DNA from: Haloferacaceae archaeon PL-Br10_E2g29 | Lineage (GTDB): Archaea; Halobacteriota; Halobacteria; Halobacteriales; Haloferacaceae | DNA: 16,181 bases | NCBI GenBank assembly: GCA_001563965.1 | Contig: LKMS01000013.1 | Span: 1-16,181 of the forward strand | Reading direction: 5' to 3' | In this document: piece by piece, positions 7,021 to 13,993 of the stretch | How the letters are laid out: each line of letters begins with the position of its first letter | How positions within the stretch are numbered: position 1 is the first letter of the stretch | The notes under the pieces: generated by a model | Seen by the model: only the letters and a program-made list of their open reading frames with translations | What the model was told of the DNA's origin: nothing | Database searches by the model: none | Position numbers and translations under genes: made by a program

Positions 7021-8307
7021 ATGAGCGAAACGATTCTGTTAGTCGGTGGGGGCGGCCGCGAACACGCCATCGCCCGTGCGGTGGCCTCGGACTGTACTCT
7101 CTATGCGTGTGCGAGCAACCGCAACCCCGGCATCATCGCCCTCGCCGACGGCTTCGCCTCAATCGACGAAACCGACACCGACGCACTCGTCGACTTCGCC
7201 AAACGTGTCGGCGCGACACTCGCCATTGTTGGCCCCGAATCGGGGCTGCAGGCGGGCGTCGCCGACGCGCTCGATGCGGCCGGCATCTACACCTTTGGGC
7301 CACAGGCCGAGGAAGCGCGAATCGAGACCGACAAAGCGTTTCAACGGCAGTTCATGCGCGAAAACAACATTCCGGGCTGTCCGGTGTTCGAGACGTTCGA
7401 CGACATCGAGGCCGCCTGCGACTACATCGACGACAGCGACATCGACCTCGCGGTCAAACCCGCTGGCCTCACTGGCGGCAAGGGTGTGAAAGTCATCGGC
7501 GACCAAGTCGACAAGGAAGGCGCAAAAGCGTACATCCGTAGTGAAAACTACGAGCGCATCGTCCTCGAAGAACGCTTTGTCGGCGAGGAGTTCACCGTGC
7601 AGGCGTTCGTCGCCGACGGCGACCTCCGAACGACGCCAGCCGTCCAGGATCACAAGCGCGCCTACGAAGGTGATGAAGGTCCCAACACCGGCGGCATGGG
7701 GAGCTACAGCCATACCGGTTTCGAGCTGCCGTTTATGACCTCGGCCGACTACGAGGCGGCAGTCGAAATCATGGAGGCAACGGTTGCGGCGCTGCCCGCG
7801 TACAAGGGTATCCTCTATGGTCAGTTCATGCTCACGAGCGACGGCCCAAAGGTCATCGAGTTCAACGCCCGCTTTGGCGACCCCGAAGCGATGAACACGC
7901 TTCCGGTGCTCGAAACGCCGTTTATTGACGTACTGACCGCCGCCCGCGACGGTGAGAACCTCCCGGAACTCGAATTCTCCGGGGAGGCGACCGTCTGTAA
8001 GTACGCCGTTCCGGCGGGCTACCCGACCGACCCCGATTCGGGCGCGAAAATCGCGGTCGACGAGGAGAGCGTCGGCGACGGCTTACTGTTCTATGCGAGT
8101 GTCGACGAGCGCGACGACGGGCTGTACACGACGACGTCGCGCTCGTTTGCGGTCGTCGGCCTCGGTGAGACGATTGCTGCCGCCGAAACCGTTGCAGAGA
8201 ACGCGCTTGCGGCCGCCGGCGATGGCCTCCGCATCCGTCACGACATCGGCAAAGCCACCCTCGTCCAGTCACGCATCGACCACATGGCCGAGCTCCGCGG
8301 CGAGTAA
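7021..8307 (+). CDS. purD: Phosphoribosylamine-glycine ligase (GAR synthetase)
   Basis: Joins glycine to 5-phosphoribosylamine using ATP, the second step of de novo IMP synthesis. The 428-residue protein has the standard order: an N-terminal pre-ATP-grasp domain opening with LLVGGGGREHAIA (residues 6-18), an ATP-grasp domain with KPAGLTGGKGVKV (146-158), the PNTGGMGSYS loop (221-230) and the metal-binding EFNARFGDPE (280-289), then a C-terminal domain. Length matches stand-alone PurD enzymes of about 420-430 residues, so it is not fused to other pathway domains. It lies 78 bases after purA. The two enzymes act at separate points of the same pathway, so the adjacency suggests co-regulation rather than a shared complex. 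Confidence 0.98.
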   Translation: MSETILLVGGGGREHAIARAVASDCTLYACASNRNPGIIALADGFASIDETDTDALVDFAKRVGATLAIVGPESGLQAGVADALDAAGIYTFGPQAEEARIETDKAFQRQFMRENNIPGCPVFETFDDIEAACDYIDDSDIDLAVKPAGLTGGKGVKVIGDQVDKEGAKAYIRSENYERIVLEERFVGEEFTVQAFVADGDLRTTPAVQDHKRAYEGDEGPNTGGMGSYSHTGFELPFMTSADYEAAVEIMEATVAALPAYKGILYGQFMLTSDGPKVIEFNARFGDPEAMNTLPVLETPFIDVLTAARDGENLPELEFSGEATVCKYAVPAGYPTDPDSGAKIAVDEESVGDGLLFYASVDERDDGLYTTTSRSFAVVGLGETIAAAETVAENALAAAGDGLRIRHDIGKATLVQSRIDHMAELRGE

Positions 8308-8402
8308 CATCGCACCGCAGTGAGGAGCGTCGCACCGGGGGGTTGCGTAGCTGAACCGACTCAGAAAATTTCGAGTGAGCCCGGCAGAAACACCGGTCGA
8401 GG

Positions 8403-8410
8403 TTTTTGTA
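8403..8410 (+). promoter_or_regulatory. TATA-like element of the acyltransferase gene
   Basis: TTTTTGTA is centred about 26 bases before GTG 8433. It favours that GTG over the in-frame TTG at 8406, which lies inside the element. Confidence 0.45.
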
Positions 8411-8432
8411 CGCTCCTACCGAACACCAACCC

Positions 8433-9005
8433 GTGACACGAGACGACCCAGACGAAAACGATGGCAACAGTCGGCTAAAACGGCACGACCGTCTCCAGCG
8501 AACGCCAACGCTGGGGCGACACAACTCGCTGTGGGGGTGGGCACGGATTCGGTCGCCCTTGCGGGTCGTTCGCAACTATCTGGCCGTCTGGCTCATTCGC
8601 ATCTCGCCGAGTCTCCGACTGAAAAACTGGCTGCTCCGGCACCTCGGTGCAACCGTCGGCGAGGGGGTTTCGTGGGGGTTGGAGGCGACGCCGGATGTGT
8701 TTTGGCCCGAGTTGCTCACGATCGGAGATCACGCGATTGTCGGCTACGACGCAACGCTGTTGTGCCACGAATTTTTGCAGGACGAGTACCGACTCGGCCG
8801 GATCGTTGTTGGCGAGCGGGCGATGATCGGGGCGGGCGCAGTCATCCTTCCGGGCGTCGATATCGGGGCGGGCGCGCAGGTCGGTGCCAACTCGGTTGTC
8901 ACACACGATGTGCCGCCGGAGACGACCGTTGTTGGCGTGCCCGCAACACCGGTCGGGCGCGAGGAACAGGAAACGGAAGCGGGTGATTCCGAATCAGGAG
9001 GGTAG
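8433..9005 (+). CDS. Left-handed beta-helix acyltransferase (hexapeptide repeat family)
   Basis: A 190-residue predicted acetyl- or acyltransferase related to the LacA/NodL/CysE superfamily. The N-terminus is charged and probably flexible to about residue 40. An amphipathic helical segment (LRVVRNYLAVWLIRISPSLR) follows, then from about residue 70 a series of hexapeptide-like turns (IGDHAIVG, IVVGERAMIGAGAVILPGVD, IGAGAQVGANSVVTHDVPP) ending in the typical VVGVPATPVG closing motif. His102 in LCHEF is a candidate catalytic residue, as these enzymes use a His in the loop between coils. The acceptor (sugar, antibiotic, amino acid or other) cannot be told. No ATG is available before the conserved part, so GTG 8433 is chosen with its TATA-like element. 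It converges on the channel gene with a 53-base gap. Confidence 0.85.
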   Translation: MTRDDPDENDGNSRLKRHDRLQRTPTLGRHNSLWGWARIRSPLRVVRNYLAVWLIRISPSLRLKNWLLRHLGATVGEGVSWGLEATPDVFWPELLTIGDHAIVGYDATLLCHEFLQDEYRLGRIVVGERAMIGAGAVILPGVDIGAGAQVGANSVVTHDVPPETTVVGVPATPVGREEQETEAGDSESGG

Positions 9006-9058
9006 GCAGTCGCTAGGGACGACAGGGCGTGTGAGACAAACAAGAGTGCTGATCGGCG

Positions 9059-9853
9059 CTACGACAACTGAACGGTGACAATCCCGGTGTCGACGACCCG
9101 GTGGTTCGGAATGCGGTGTATTTCGTGATCAGTTTCGATACGAGTGACAAAGAGGTCGATTTCGCAGACAATGCCCTGTTGGCCGTCGAGCACGACCTCA
9201 TCGCCGATCGTGTACGGCTGGGTCAAAAGCAGGTAGACGCCAGCCGCGCCAGAGGCCAAGAACGTCTGGGTTGCGACCGCAGTGAACACGATGAGCGCGA
9301 GCGCATAGGCCGCGAGCAACACGACAAGGGCGAGCGTGGCGACACCGACCTGCCCGAGCGCAATCAGAATGGCGACGAACAGCACGCTGTACTTTGCGGC
9401 AATCGGGATGATGTTGATTTCGGGGAGTTTGATACCGCGGAGGCGTTCAGAGACGATGAGTTCGACCTTATCGGCGACGACAATGCCAATAAGCAAAATC
9501 ACGACTGCCACGAACAGCTGTGGGAGGAACACCGCTGCGGCCGACCAAAAGAGATCACCAAACTGGAGTTCGGCCACACTGACCGCGACGAACAGCGAGA
9601 GCAACACGACAAAGTAGCCACTGAGTCTGGCGACAATCTGGACCGTCGAAGTGCCAAACCTGCCGGCGGTTCGCTCGAATGCCGTTCCTTCGATGGCCGA
9701 CGAGATGCCCATACGTTCGAGCAATCGGCGGGTGAGCTTGATGACGAGTAACCCCAGAATGATGCCTACAAGAAAGATGCCGATTGCGATCCAGAGTCGT
9801 GGCGGAACCGCCCGAACCCAGGTGTCGGCTGGGAACTGCTGTACGAACCCCAT
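9059..9853 (-). CDS. MscS-like mechanosensitive channel
   Basis: A 264-residue membrane protein. About five hydrophobic helices are visible (around residues 20-40, 77-97, 105-127, 150-170 and 172-195), then a small beta-rich domain (about 205-262) with YTIGDEVVLDGQQGIVCEID, the characteristic beginning of the MscS beta domain after the pore helix. The large C-terminal alpha/beta vestibule of E. coli MscS is absent: the protein stops at the end of the beta domain. The expected job is release of solutes or ions under membrane tension at osmotic downshock. The gene starts 5 bases after the stop of dacZ, so the two are probably one transcript. A GGAG run inside the end of dacZ, about 13 bases before the ATG, may serve as ribosome binding site. 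Family is clear; gating and selectivity are unknown. Confidence 0.9.
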   Translation of the reverse strand: MGFVQQFPADTWVRAVPPRLWIAIGIFLVGIILGLLVIKLTRRLLERMGISSAIEGTAFERTAGRFGTSTVQIVARLSGYFVVLLSLFVAVSVAELQFGDLFWSAAAVFLPQLFVAVVILLIGIVVADKVELIVSERLRGIKLPEINIIPIAAKYSVLFVAILIALGQVGVATLALVVLLAAYALALIVFTAVATQTFLASGAAGVYLLLTQPYTIGDEVVLDGQQGIVCEIDLFVTRIETDHEIHRIPNHRVVDTGIVTVQLS

Positions 9854-9858
9854 CGTAA

Positions 9859-10665
9859 TCAGTGCTCCTCGGGATCAAGTTCCAAAATGAGTTTTCCACC
9901 CTTGAATGCCCGGACGAGACCGTCGGACTCAGACAGCACAATCGCGGTCGCGTTCGTATCGCGCGTGATTGCCCCGGCAGCCATGTGGCGCGCGCCGAGA
10001 CCCTTGGGCATATCGACACCCTCGGCAGCGGGTTCGAGATAGCGGTACGCCGAGACAATTTTGCCCGAATCCGAGATCACGAACGCGCCATCGAGCCGCG
10101 AGAACTCCTTGAGCATGACGTTGACAATCGGATCGCCAACGTGGACGTGCGATTTTTCGAACGGGTTGTATGAAAGTGGGCGCGATTTGTTCATTACTTT
10201 ACCCGCGTCGCCAACGACAAACAGCGCACCGACGGGTTTGCCTTTCTGCCCCTTGCGGCCGAGTTCGAGTGCAACCTCGAACACATCACGGATAACGCTT
10301 GGCTCCGCACGGGAGTTGGTGAACAGATCGTAAATGCCCGAGCGCATTTTTTCATCAACACGCACACGAATCGAGAAATCAGCATCCTCGCTGAAAATCG
10401 AACCAAAACACGCGACACTGTTTCCTTCCTCGACGAGGTCCGCACCCATTGCGCCCTCGACACCGAAGCGGATTCGGTCTTTGATGTTGTCGAACTCGAC
10501 GGGGAGCTCGACGAACGTCTCGGCATCAACGGTGTTTTCGGGGCCGACGACAACGACATCCTCGAGATGGGCGAACTGTTCGTAGAACGCGCCGTTGGGT
10601 GAAAAGAGGAACACGCTGTCGACGTCGGCGACGAGATCCGAGAGAATTTCATCGAGGGAACTCAT
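9859..10665 (-). CDS. dacZ: Di-adenylate cyclase, archaeal DacZ type
   Basis: Makes cyclic di-AMP from two ATP; in Haloferax volcanii the equivalent enzyme is essential and linked to osmotic regulation (established knowledge). The 268-residue protein has an N-terminal alpha/beta domain, then a DAC catalytic domain from about residue 120. The signature residues are present: DGAFVISDSG (DGA at 192-194) and GLGARHMAAGAIT (the Arg-His motif at 226-227). The C-terminus is short and has no membrane segment, unlike bacterial CdaA; DisA's DNA-binding domain is also absent. The MscS-like channel follows 5 bases downstream, suggesting that c-di-AMP and turgor control are co-expressed here. The ATG has a TATA-like element about 28 bases upstream. 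Confidence 0.95.
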   Translation of the reverse strand: MSSLDEILSDLVADVDSVFLFSPNGAFYEQFAHLEDVVVVGPENTVDAETFVELPVEFDNIKDRIRFGVEGAMGADLVEEGNSVACFGSIFSEDADFSIRVRVDEKMRSGIYDLFTNSRAEPSVIRDVFEVALELGRKGQKGKPVGALFVVGDAGKVMNKSRPLSYNPFEKSHVHVGDPIVNVMLKEFSRLDGAFVISDSGKIVSAYRYLEPAAEGVDMPKGLGARHMAAGAITRDTNATAIVLSESDGLVRAFKGGKLILELDPEEH

Positions 10666-10690
10666 TACGTACGTTGTTCCATCGGGGGAA

Positions 10691-10696
10691 GTAAAG
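10691..10696 (-). promoter_or_regulatory. TATA-like element of dacZ operon
   Basis: The minus strand reads CTTTAC, centred about 28 bases before the dacZ ATG at 10665. A second A/T-rich element (CATAAG, about 10700-10705) lies just upstream. Confidence 0.4.
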
Positions 10697-10810
10697 CGCT
10701 TATGGGAAAGTCAGACGTATGACAGACAGGGTCACGGTAACGCAGCGAGAATCGTTGGCGAGAGAAACTGTGGCTGCCGGTTTGTGTCAGCGTATGTTGA
10801 TTTGACAAAC

Positions 10811-10832
10811 TGCGTGGGACCGGATTTGAACC
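10811..10832 (-). repeat. 22-base copy of the tRNA-Leu 3' end
   Basis: These 22 bases are identical to positions 10912-10933, which are the T arm, acceptor strand and discriminator base of tRNA-Leu. The two copies lie 101 bases apart in the same orientation. This is what a tRNA-targeted integration leaves as attL/attR, here with almost nothing between them; a partial tRNA duplication is the alternative. An 8-base inverted repeat also joins this copy (10823-10830) to 10871-10878. No gene is evident in 10697-10911, which otherwise carries near-repeats such as CCGTTCACT/CCGTTCGCT. Confidence 0.7.
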
Positions 10833-10911
10833 TCGGTCGTTCCGTTCACTCCGTTCGCTTCACTCCCTGCTTCAAATCGATCCTACTCCCTTGCTCACAA
10901 AGTTCGCTCAG

Positions 10912-10995
10912 TGCGTGGGACCGGATTTGAACCGGCGGACCTCTATAGGACAGCGTCCTAAGCGCTGCGCCTTTTCCTGGCTTGGCTACCCACGC
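10912..10995 (-). tRNA. tRNA-Leu (anticodon TAG)
   Basis: An 84-base class II tRNA read on the minus strand. The acceptor stem GCGTGGG/CCCACGC is perfect with discriminator A. The D stem is GCC/GGC. The anticodon stem CAGCG/CGCTG encloses loop CTTAGGA, giving anticodon TAG, which reads CUA. The long variable arm has a CCT/AGG stem, as leucine tRNAs require. The T stem GCCGG/CCGGT has one G-T pair around TTCAAAT. CCA is not encoded and no intron is seen. Its 3' end is duplicated 101 bases downstream. Confidence 0.95.
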
Positions 10996-11007
10996 GCATT
11001 CGAATAT

Positions 11008-11036
11008 ACGACAGAACGGCCGTATGAAACTGTCGT
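11008..11036. repeat. Inverted repeat between the ANL-like gene and tRNA-Leu
   Basis: ACGACAG (11008-11014) pairs with CTGTCGT (11030-11036). Inside lies the palindrome ACGGCCGT (11016-11023). On the minus strand this sits between the stop of the ANL-like gene and the tRNA start, so it may terminate the former, act as an operator, or overlap the tRNA promoter; the TTTCATA at 11023-11029 lies about 30 bases before the tRNA. Confidence 0.4.
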
Positions 11037-11055
11037 TTGATCCAGCCCCGTGGGC

Positions 11056-11778
11056 CTACTCGAACAGCACCGTATCCGCAGCTAGCGATGGCGACTCCGC
11101 CGGCGTACTCCCGGCTGCAACAATCGCGGCGTCAGCAGCAACGTCTGTCGGCTCATCAGTCACAATCGCGGTTGCACCGACTGAGAGTGCGGCAGCGATG
11201 GCCGCAATGCTCGCGGGCGACGAGAGCGGTACTCGAATAGCGAGCCGCGACCCCGCATCCAACGCCACCGCGTCGACAACGCGGTCGGCGGCCGAACGGA
11301 TCGATTGGTGGCTGTAGGAAACACCGTCGGCACGGAGAACCGTCGATTCGGGATCGACGGTGATCGTGGGCGTTCCGGGATTTTCGCTCCACACCTCCGT
11401 TTCCCAATGTGTCGTCCGCGGCAACGCCGGCGAGCCACCGTAAACCGCGAGTTTCTGGCCCGGCTGCAGATCGTAGTCGGCCTCGTCGGCAACCGGAACA
11501 AGCGTAAGTCGGGCGTCAACGTGTGGATCGAATTCGACCGTCGCGCCGAGTTGGGCCGCCCCGAGAAACGCAAGCACCGCCACTGGATCAGCAGTCGGGT
11601 CAATGGCAACGGTGGCATCGTCGCTCACGCCCAGATACCGCAGCACGTTCGCGGATTTGTACGCGTTCGTGAGGAAATCGTGATAGCTCATCGTCCGGCC
11701 GGATCGGGGAACCGAGAGCGCCGGCTGTTCGCTTCGTCGTTCCCGCGTCAGCAGCTCACCAATAACCGACCAGTCCAT
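11056..11778 (-). CDS. Short ANL (AMP-binding)-like protein, probably catalytically inactive
   Basis: A 240-residue protein that reads like pieces of an acyl-CoA synthetase or AMP-dependent ligase. The N-terminal part (MSYHDFLTNAYKSANVLRYL, then TVAIDPTADPVAVLAFLGAA) matches the usual opening of that superfamily. YSHQSIRSAADRVVDAVALD, followed by a hydrophobic RVPLSSPASIAAIAAALSVGA run, resembles the part after the ATP loop. The Thr/Ser/Gly-rich phosphate loop is missing between them (only STVLRADGVSYSH remains), and the adenine-binding motifs and whole C-terminal lid are absent. Normal family members are above 450 residues. It may be an evolved non-catalytic protein conserved in haloarchaea rather than a fresh pseudogene, since the frame is intact and codon use is normal. 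It lies 57 bases after dnaJ on the same strand; a weak TATA-like CTTTTGTC (11798-11805) precedes the ATG at 11778. Confidence 0.75.
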   Translation of the reverse strand: MDWSVIGELLTRERRSEQPALSVPRSGRTMSYHDFLTNAYKSANVLRYLGVSDDATVAIDPTADPVAVLAFLGAAQLGATVEFDPHVDARLTLVPVADEADYDLQPGQKLAVYGGSPALPRTTHWETEVWSENPGTPTITVDPESTVLRADGVSYSHQSIRSAADRVVDAVALDAGSRLAIRVPLSSPASIAAIAAALSVGATAIVTDEPTDVAADAAIVAAGSTPAESPSLAADTVLFE

Positions 11779-11835
11779 ACGGAGGGTTATCGGTCGAGAC
11801 AAAAGCGCCTGTCGCTGCGGGCTCGTGCGCTCGGA

Positions 11836-13002
11836 TCAGAAACTGTTTTTGATTCGCTCAAAGAAGCCCTCCGAGACTTCGACTTCCTCGCCACCGGCTT
11901 CCGCAAAGGCTTCGAGCGCCTCGCGTTGTGCGGTGTTGAGCGATTCGGGCGTGACGACCTGCACCGTGACGAACAGGTGGCCCGACCGTCGGCTGCGCAG
12001 CCGCGGCATGCCCTGTCCACGAAGCCGGAACCGCTCGCCGCTTTGGGTTCCCTTCGGGATTTCGAGTTTCTTGGTACCGTCGAGCGTCGGCACCTCGATT
12101 TTGTCGCCAAAGGCTGCCTGCGGGAACGAAATCGGTTGAGTGTAGTGGAGGTCGTCGCCGTCGCGTTCGAACAGGTCGTGGTCGCGAACCTCCACGTCGA
12201 TCAGGAGGTCACCGTTCGGCCCGCGGTTTTCGCCGGGTGCCCCCTCGCCGTCCATCCGAAGCGTCTGGCCCGACCGAATGCCGGCGGGCACGTCGACCGT
12301 GAGCGTAACCTCGGCCTCGACGATGCCGTCGCCCTTGCAGGTGCCACAGACCGCGTCGGCGACCTCGCCGTCGCCACCACACTCGCGACAGGTCGACCGT
12401 TGCTGGACACGGCCGAAGGGCGTCTGTTGGACGCGCGTAACCTGCCCGGTACCGTTGCACTCGCGACAGGTATGTACCTCGGCATCGGGTGGATGGCCTT
12501 CACCGCCGCACTCTTCACAGGTTTCCGGGCGTGTAATGGTGAACTCCTTGTTGACGCCCTCGTAGGCCTCCTCAAGATCGATTGCCATCGTTGTCCGGAG
12601 GTTGCGGCCCTGTCGGGGGCGGTTGCCGCCGCCCTGTCCGCCCATACCGCCGCCGAAGAACTGTTCGAAGATGTCTTCGAAGCCGCCGGCCCCGCCTGCT
12701 CCGCCAAAGCCACCCATTCCGCCCATCCCACCAGCACCGCCCGCGCCGGCCCCACCATCGAACCCGCCGCGCTTTTCGGCCTGTTCGAACCGCTCGTGAC
12801 CCATCTGGTCGTAGGCCTGACGCGTTTCGTCGTCAGAGAGGATTTCTTTGGCCTTTTTGATCTGCTTGAACTTCTCCTCGGCGTTGGGCTCGTCGCTCAC
12901 ATCGGGGTGATACTTGGCGGCCTTTTTGCGGTAGGCCTGCTTGATCTCCTCGGCGGACGCGTCGCGGGAGACGCCGAGTGCCTCGTAGAAGTCCTCGCTC
13001 AT
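11836..13002 (-). CDS. dnaJ: Chaperone protein DnaJ (Hsp40)
   Basis: Co-chaperone that delivers unfolded proteins to DnaK and stimulates its ATPase. The 388-residue protein is a complete class I DnaJ. It has the J domain (residues about 4-70) with HPD at 32-34, a Gly/Phe/Met-rich linker (about 79-130), the zinc-binding cysteine-rich region (about 162-226) with four C-x2-C-x-G-x-G repeats (CEECGGEG, CRECNGTG, CRECGGDG, CGTCKGDG), and the substrate-binding C-terminal domains. The start at 13002 gives the usual MSEDFYEALGV opening; an in-frame ATG at 13011 adds three residues. An A/T-rich element (13031-13040) lies about 33 bases upstream. No dnaK or grpE is adjacent in this window; tbp is divergent instead. 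Confidence 0.97.
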   Translation of the reverse strand: MSEDFYEALGVSRDASAEEIKQAYRKKAAKYHPDVSDEPNAEEKFKQIKKAKEILSDDETRQAYDQMGHERFEQAEKRGGFDGGAGAGGAGGMGGMGGFGGAGGAGGFEDIFEQFFGGGMGGQGGGNRPRQGRNLRTTMAIDLEEAYEGVNKEFTITRPETCEECGGEGHPPDAEVHTCRECNGTGQVTRVQQTPFGRVQQRSTCRECGGDGEVADAVCGTCKGDGIVEAEVTLTVDVPAGIRSGQTLRMDGEGAPGENRGPNGDLLIDVEVRDHDLFERDGDDLHYTQPISFPQAAFGDKIEVPTLDGTKKLEIPKGTQSGERFRLRGQGMPRLRSRRSGHLFVTVQVVTPESLNTAQREALEAFAEAGGEEVEVSEGFFERIKNSF

Positions 13003-13030
13003 CAGTTGCACTCAGCTATTCGGCGCGAGT

Positions 13031-13040
13031 ACTTGAAAAA
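13031..13040 (-). promoter_or_regulatory. TATA-like element of dnaJ
   Basis: The minus strand reads TTTTTCAAGT. It is about 33 bases from ATG 13002 and 24 from ATG 13011, so it does not settle which start is used. Confidence 0.35.
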
Positions 13041-13115
13041 CGCGGCTCGCAGGACGTGTGCGAACGTCACCCGTAGCGACGGGACGACACTCAACACATA
13101 AAACCGGCGAAACCA

Positions 13116-13155
13116 GTTTATAACGGGTCGGTTTATAAGGACGGCGTATATATAT
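13116..13155 (+). promoter_or_regulatory. tbp: Tandem TATA boxes of the tbp promoter
   Basis: GTTTATAA occurs twice, at 13116-13123 and 13131-13138, 15 bases apart. TATATATAT follows at 13147-13155. The second box is about 31 bases before the tbp ATG, the right place for the main promoter. The extra sites in the gene for the protein that binds TATA boxes suggest autoregulation (inference). Confidence 0.65.
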
Positions 13156-13165
13156 GTAGGTATAG

Positions 13166-13726
13166 ATGACAGCGCCTGCAGACTCCATCGAAATCCAGAA
13201 CGTGGTCGCATCGACGGGTATTGGTCAGGAACTCGATCTCGAAGCGCTCGCCGAGGACCTTCCGGGAGCCGACTTCAACCCCGATAACTTTCCCGGCCTC
13301 GTCTACCGAACCCAAGAGCCCAAAGCGGCCGCGCTCATTTTCCGCTCGGGCAAAATCGTCTGTACGGGGGCCAAAAGCATCGACGACGTCCACGAGGCAC
13401 TCGGGATCATCTTCGAGAAACTCCGTGGGCTGAGCATTCCCGTCGAGGAATCGCCCGAAATAACCGTCCAGAACATCGTTTCGAGCGCCGACCTCGGCCA
13501 CAACCTCAACCTCAATGCGCTGGCGATCGGTCTCGGGCTTGAGGATGTCGAGTACGAACCCGAACAGTTCCCGGGTCTGGTCTACCGAATGGACGAGCCG
13601 AAAGTCGTGATCCTGTTGTTCGGCAGCGGCAAGATCGTGATTACGGGTGGAAAACAGACCCAAGATGCGACCGCCGCCGTCGAGAAAATCGTCGAGCGAA
13701 TCGACGGACTCGGCCTGCTTGGGTAA
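13166..13726 (+). CDS. tbp: TATA-box-binding protein
   Basis: General transcription factor that binds promoter TATA boxes and recruits TFB and RNA polymerase. The 186-residue protein is the usual archaeal size and made of two imperfect repeats (about residues 8-85 and 99-176). Each contains the IQNVV/VQNIV strand, the FPGLVYR turn and the F.SGKIV.TG strand typical of the saddle fold. The C-terminus is short and ends GLGLLG. Haloarchaea often carry several tbp copies; which one this is cannot be told here. A T6 run at 13775-13780 may terminate it. Confidence 0.97.
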   Translation: MTAPADSIEIQNVVASTGIGQELDLEALAEDLPGADFNPDNFPGLVYRTQEPKAAALIFRSGKIVCTGAKSIDDVHEALGIIFEKLRGLSIPVEESPEITVQNIVSSADLGHNLNLNALAIGLGLEDVEYEPEQFPGLVYRMDEPKVVILLFGSGKIVITGGKQTQDATAAVEKIVERIDGLGLLG

Positions 13727-13774
13727 GCAGCGTCGCGACCGACTCGACTGACAACCACAGAGCAACGACCGCTG

Positions 13775-13780
13775 TTTTTT
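13775..13780 (+). terminator. tbp: T-tract terminator after tbp
   Basis: A run of six T lies 49 bases after the tbp stop, consistent with T-tract termination in archaea. The rest of the 267-base gap to the next gene (13727-13993) holds no supported gene. It does contain a second A/T-rich element, AATATAT, at 13910-13916. Confidence 0.45.
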
Positions 13781-13962
13781 CCGTCTCCGTTGGCGTCAGC
13801 ACTCGGCGTATCCCGAGGACGACATGTCGAATTACCGTATCGACCGCAAAATCATCTAATCGGTGTCGAGACCGTCCACGCGTTGCCGAAATCACCTAGC
13901 TGACAGCGGAATATATCCTAACGGTCACACAAACGTCCAGTCGGTGTCGATTCGGCTGAAAG

Positions 13963-13970
13963 TTTATATT
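13963..13970 (+). promoter_or_regulatory. TATA box of the zinc-motif protein gene
   Basis: TTTATATT is centred about 28 bases before GTG 13994. This strong match decides that GTG as the start. Confidence 0.65.
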
Positions 13971-13993
13971 CACACCCGTCGTAGCGGCTGACA

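Noticed and set aside
10811..10995. A second complete tRNA gene at 10811
   Set aside because: Only the last 22 bases match; no acceptor 5' strand, D arm or anticodon arm can be formed.
11305..13101. 598-residue open frame on the plus strand opposite dnaJ and the ANL-like gene
   Set aside because: It is antisense to two well-supported genes, Arg-rich with no coherent domain, and crosses their boundary; a GC-rich shadow frame.
13641..13895. 84-residue minus-strand frame overlapping the end of tbp
   Set aside because: It is Arg-rich and antisense to tbp, and the nearest TATA-like element is only about 19 bases from its GTG.
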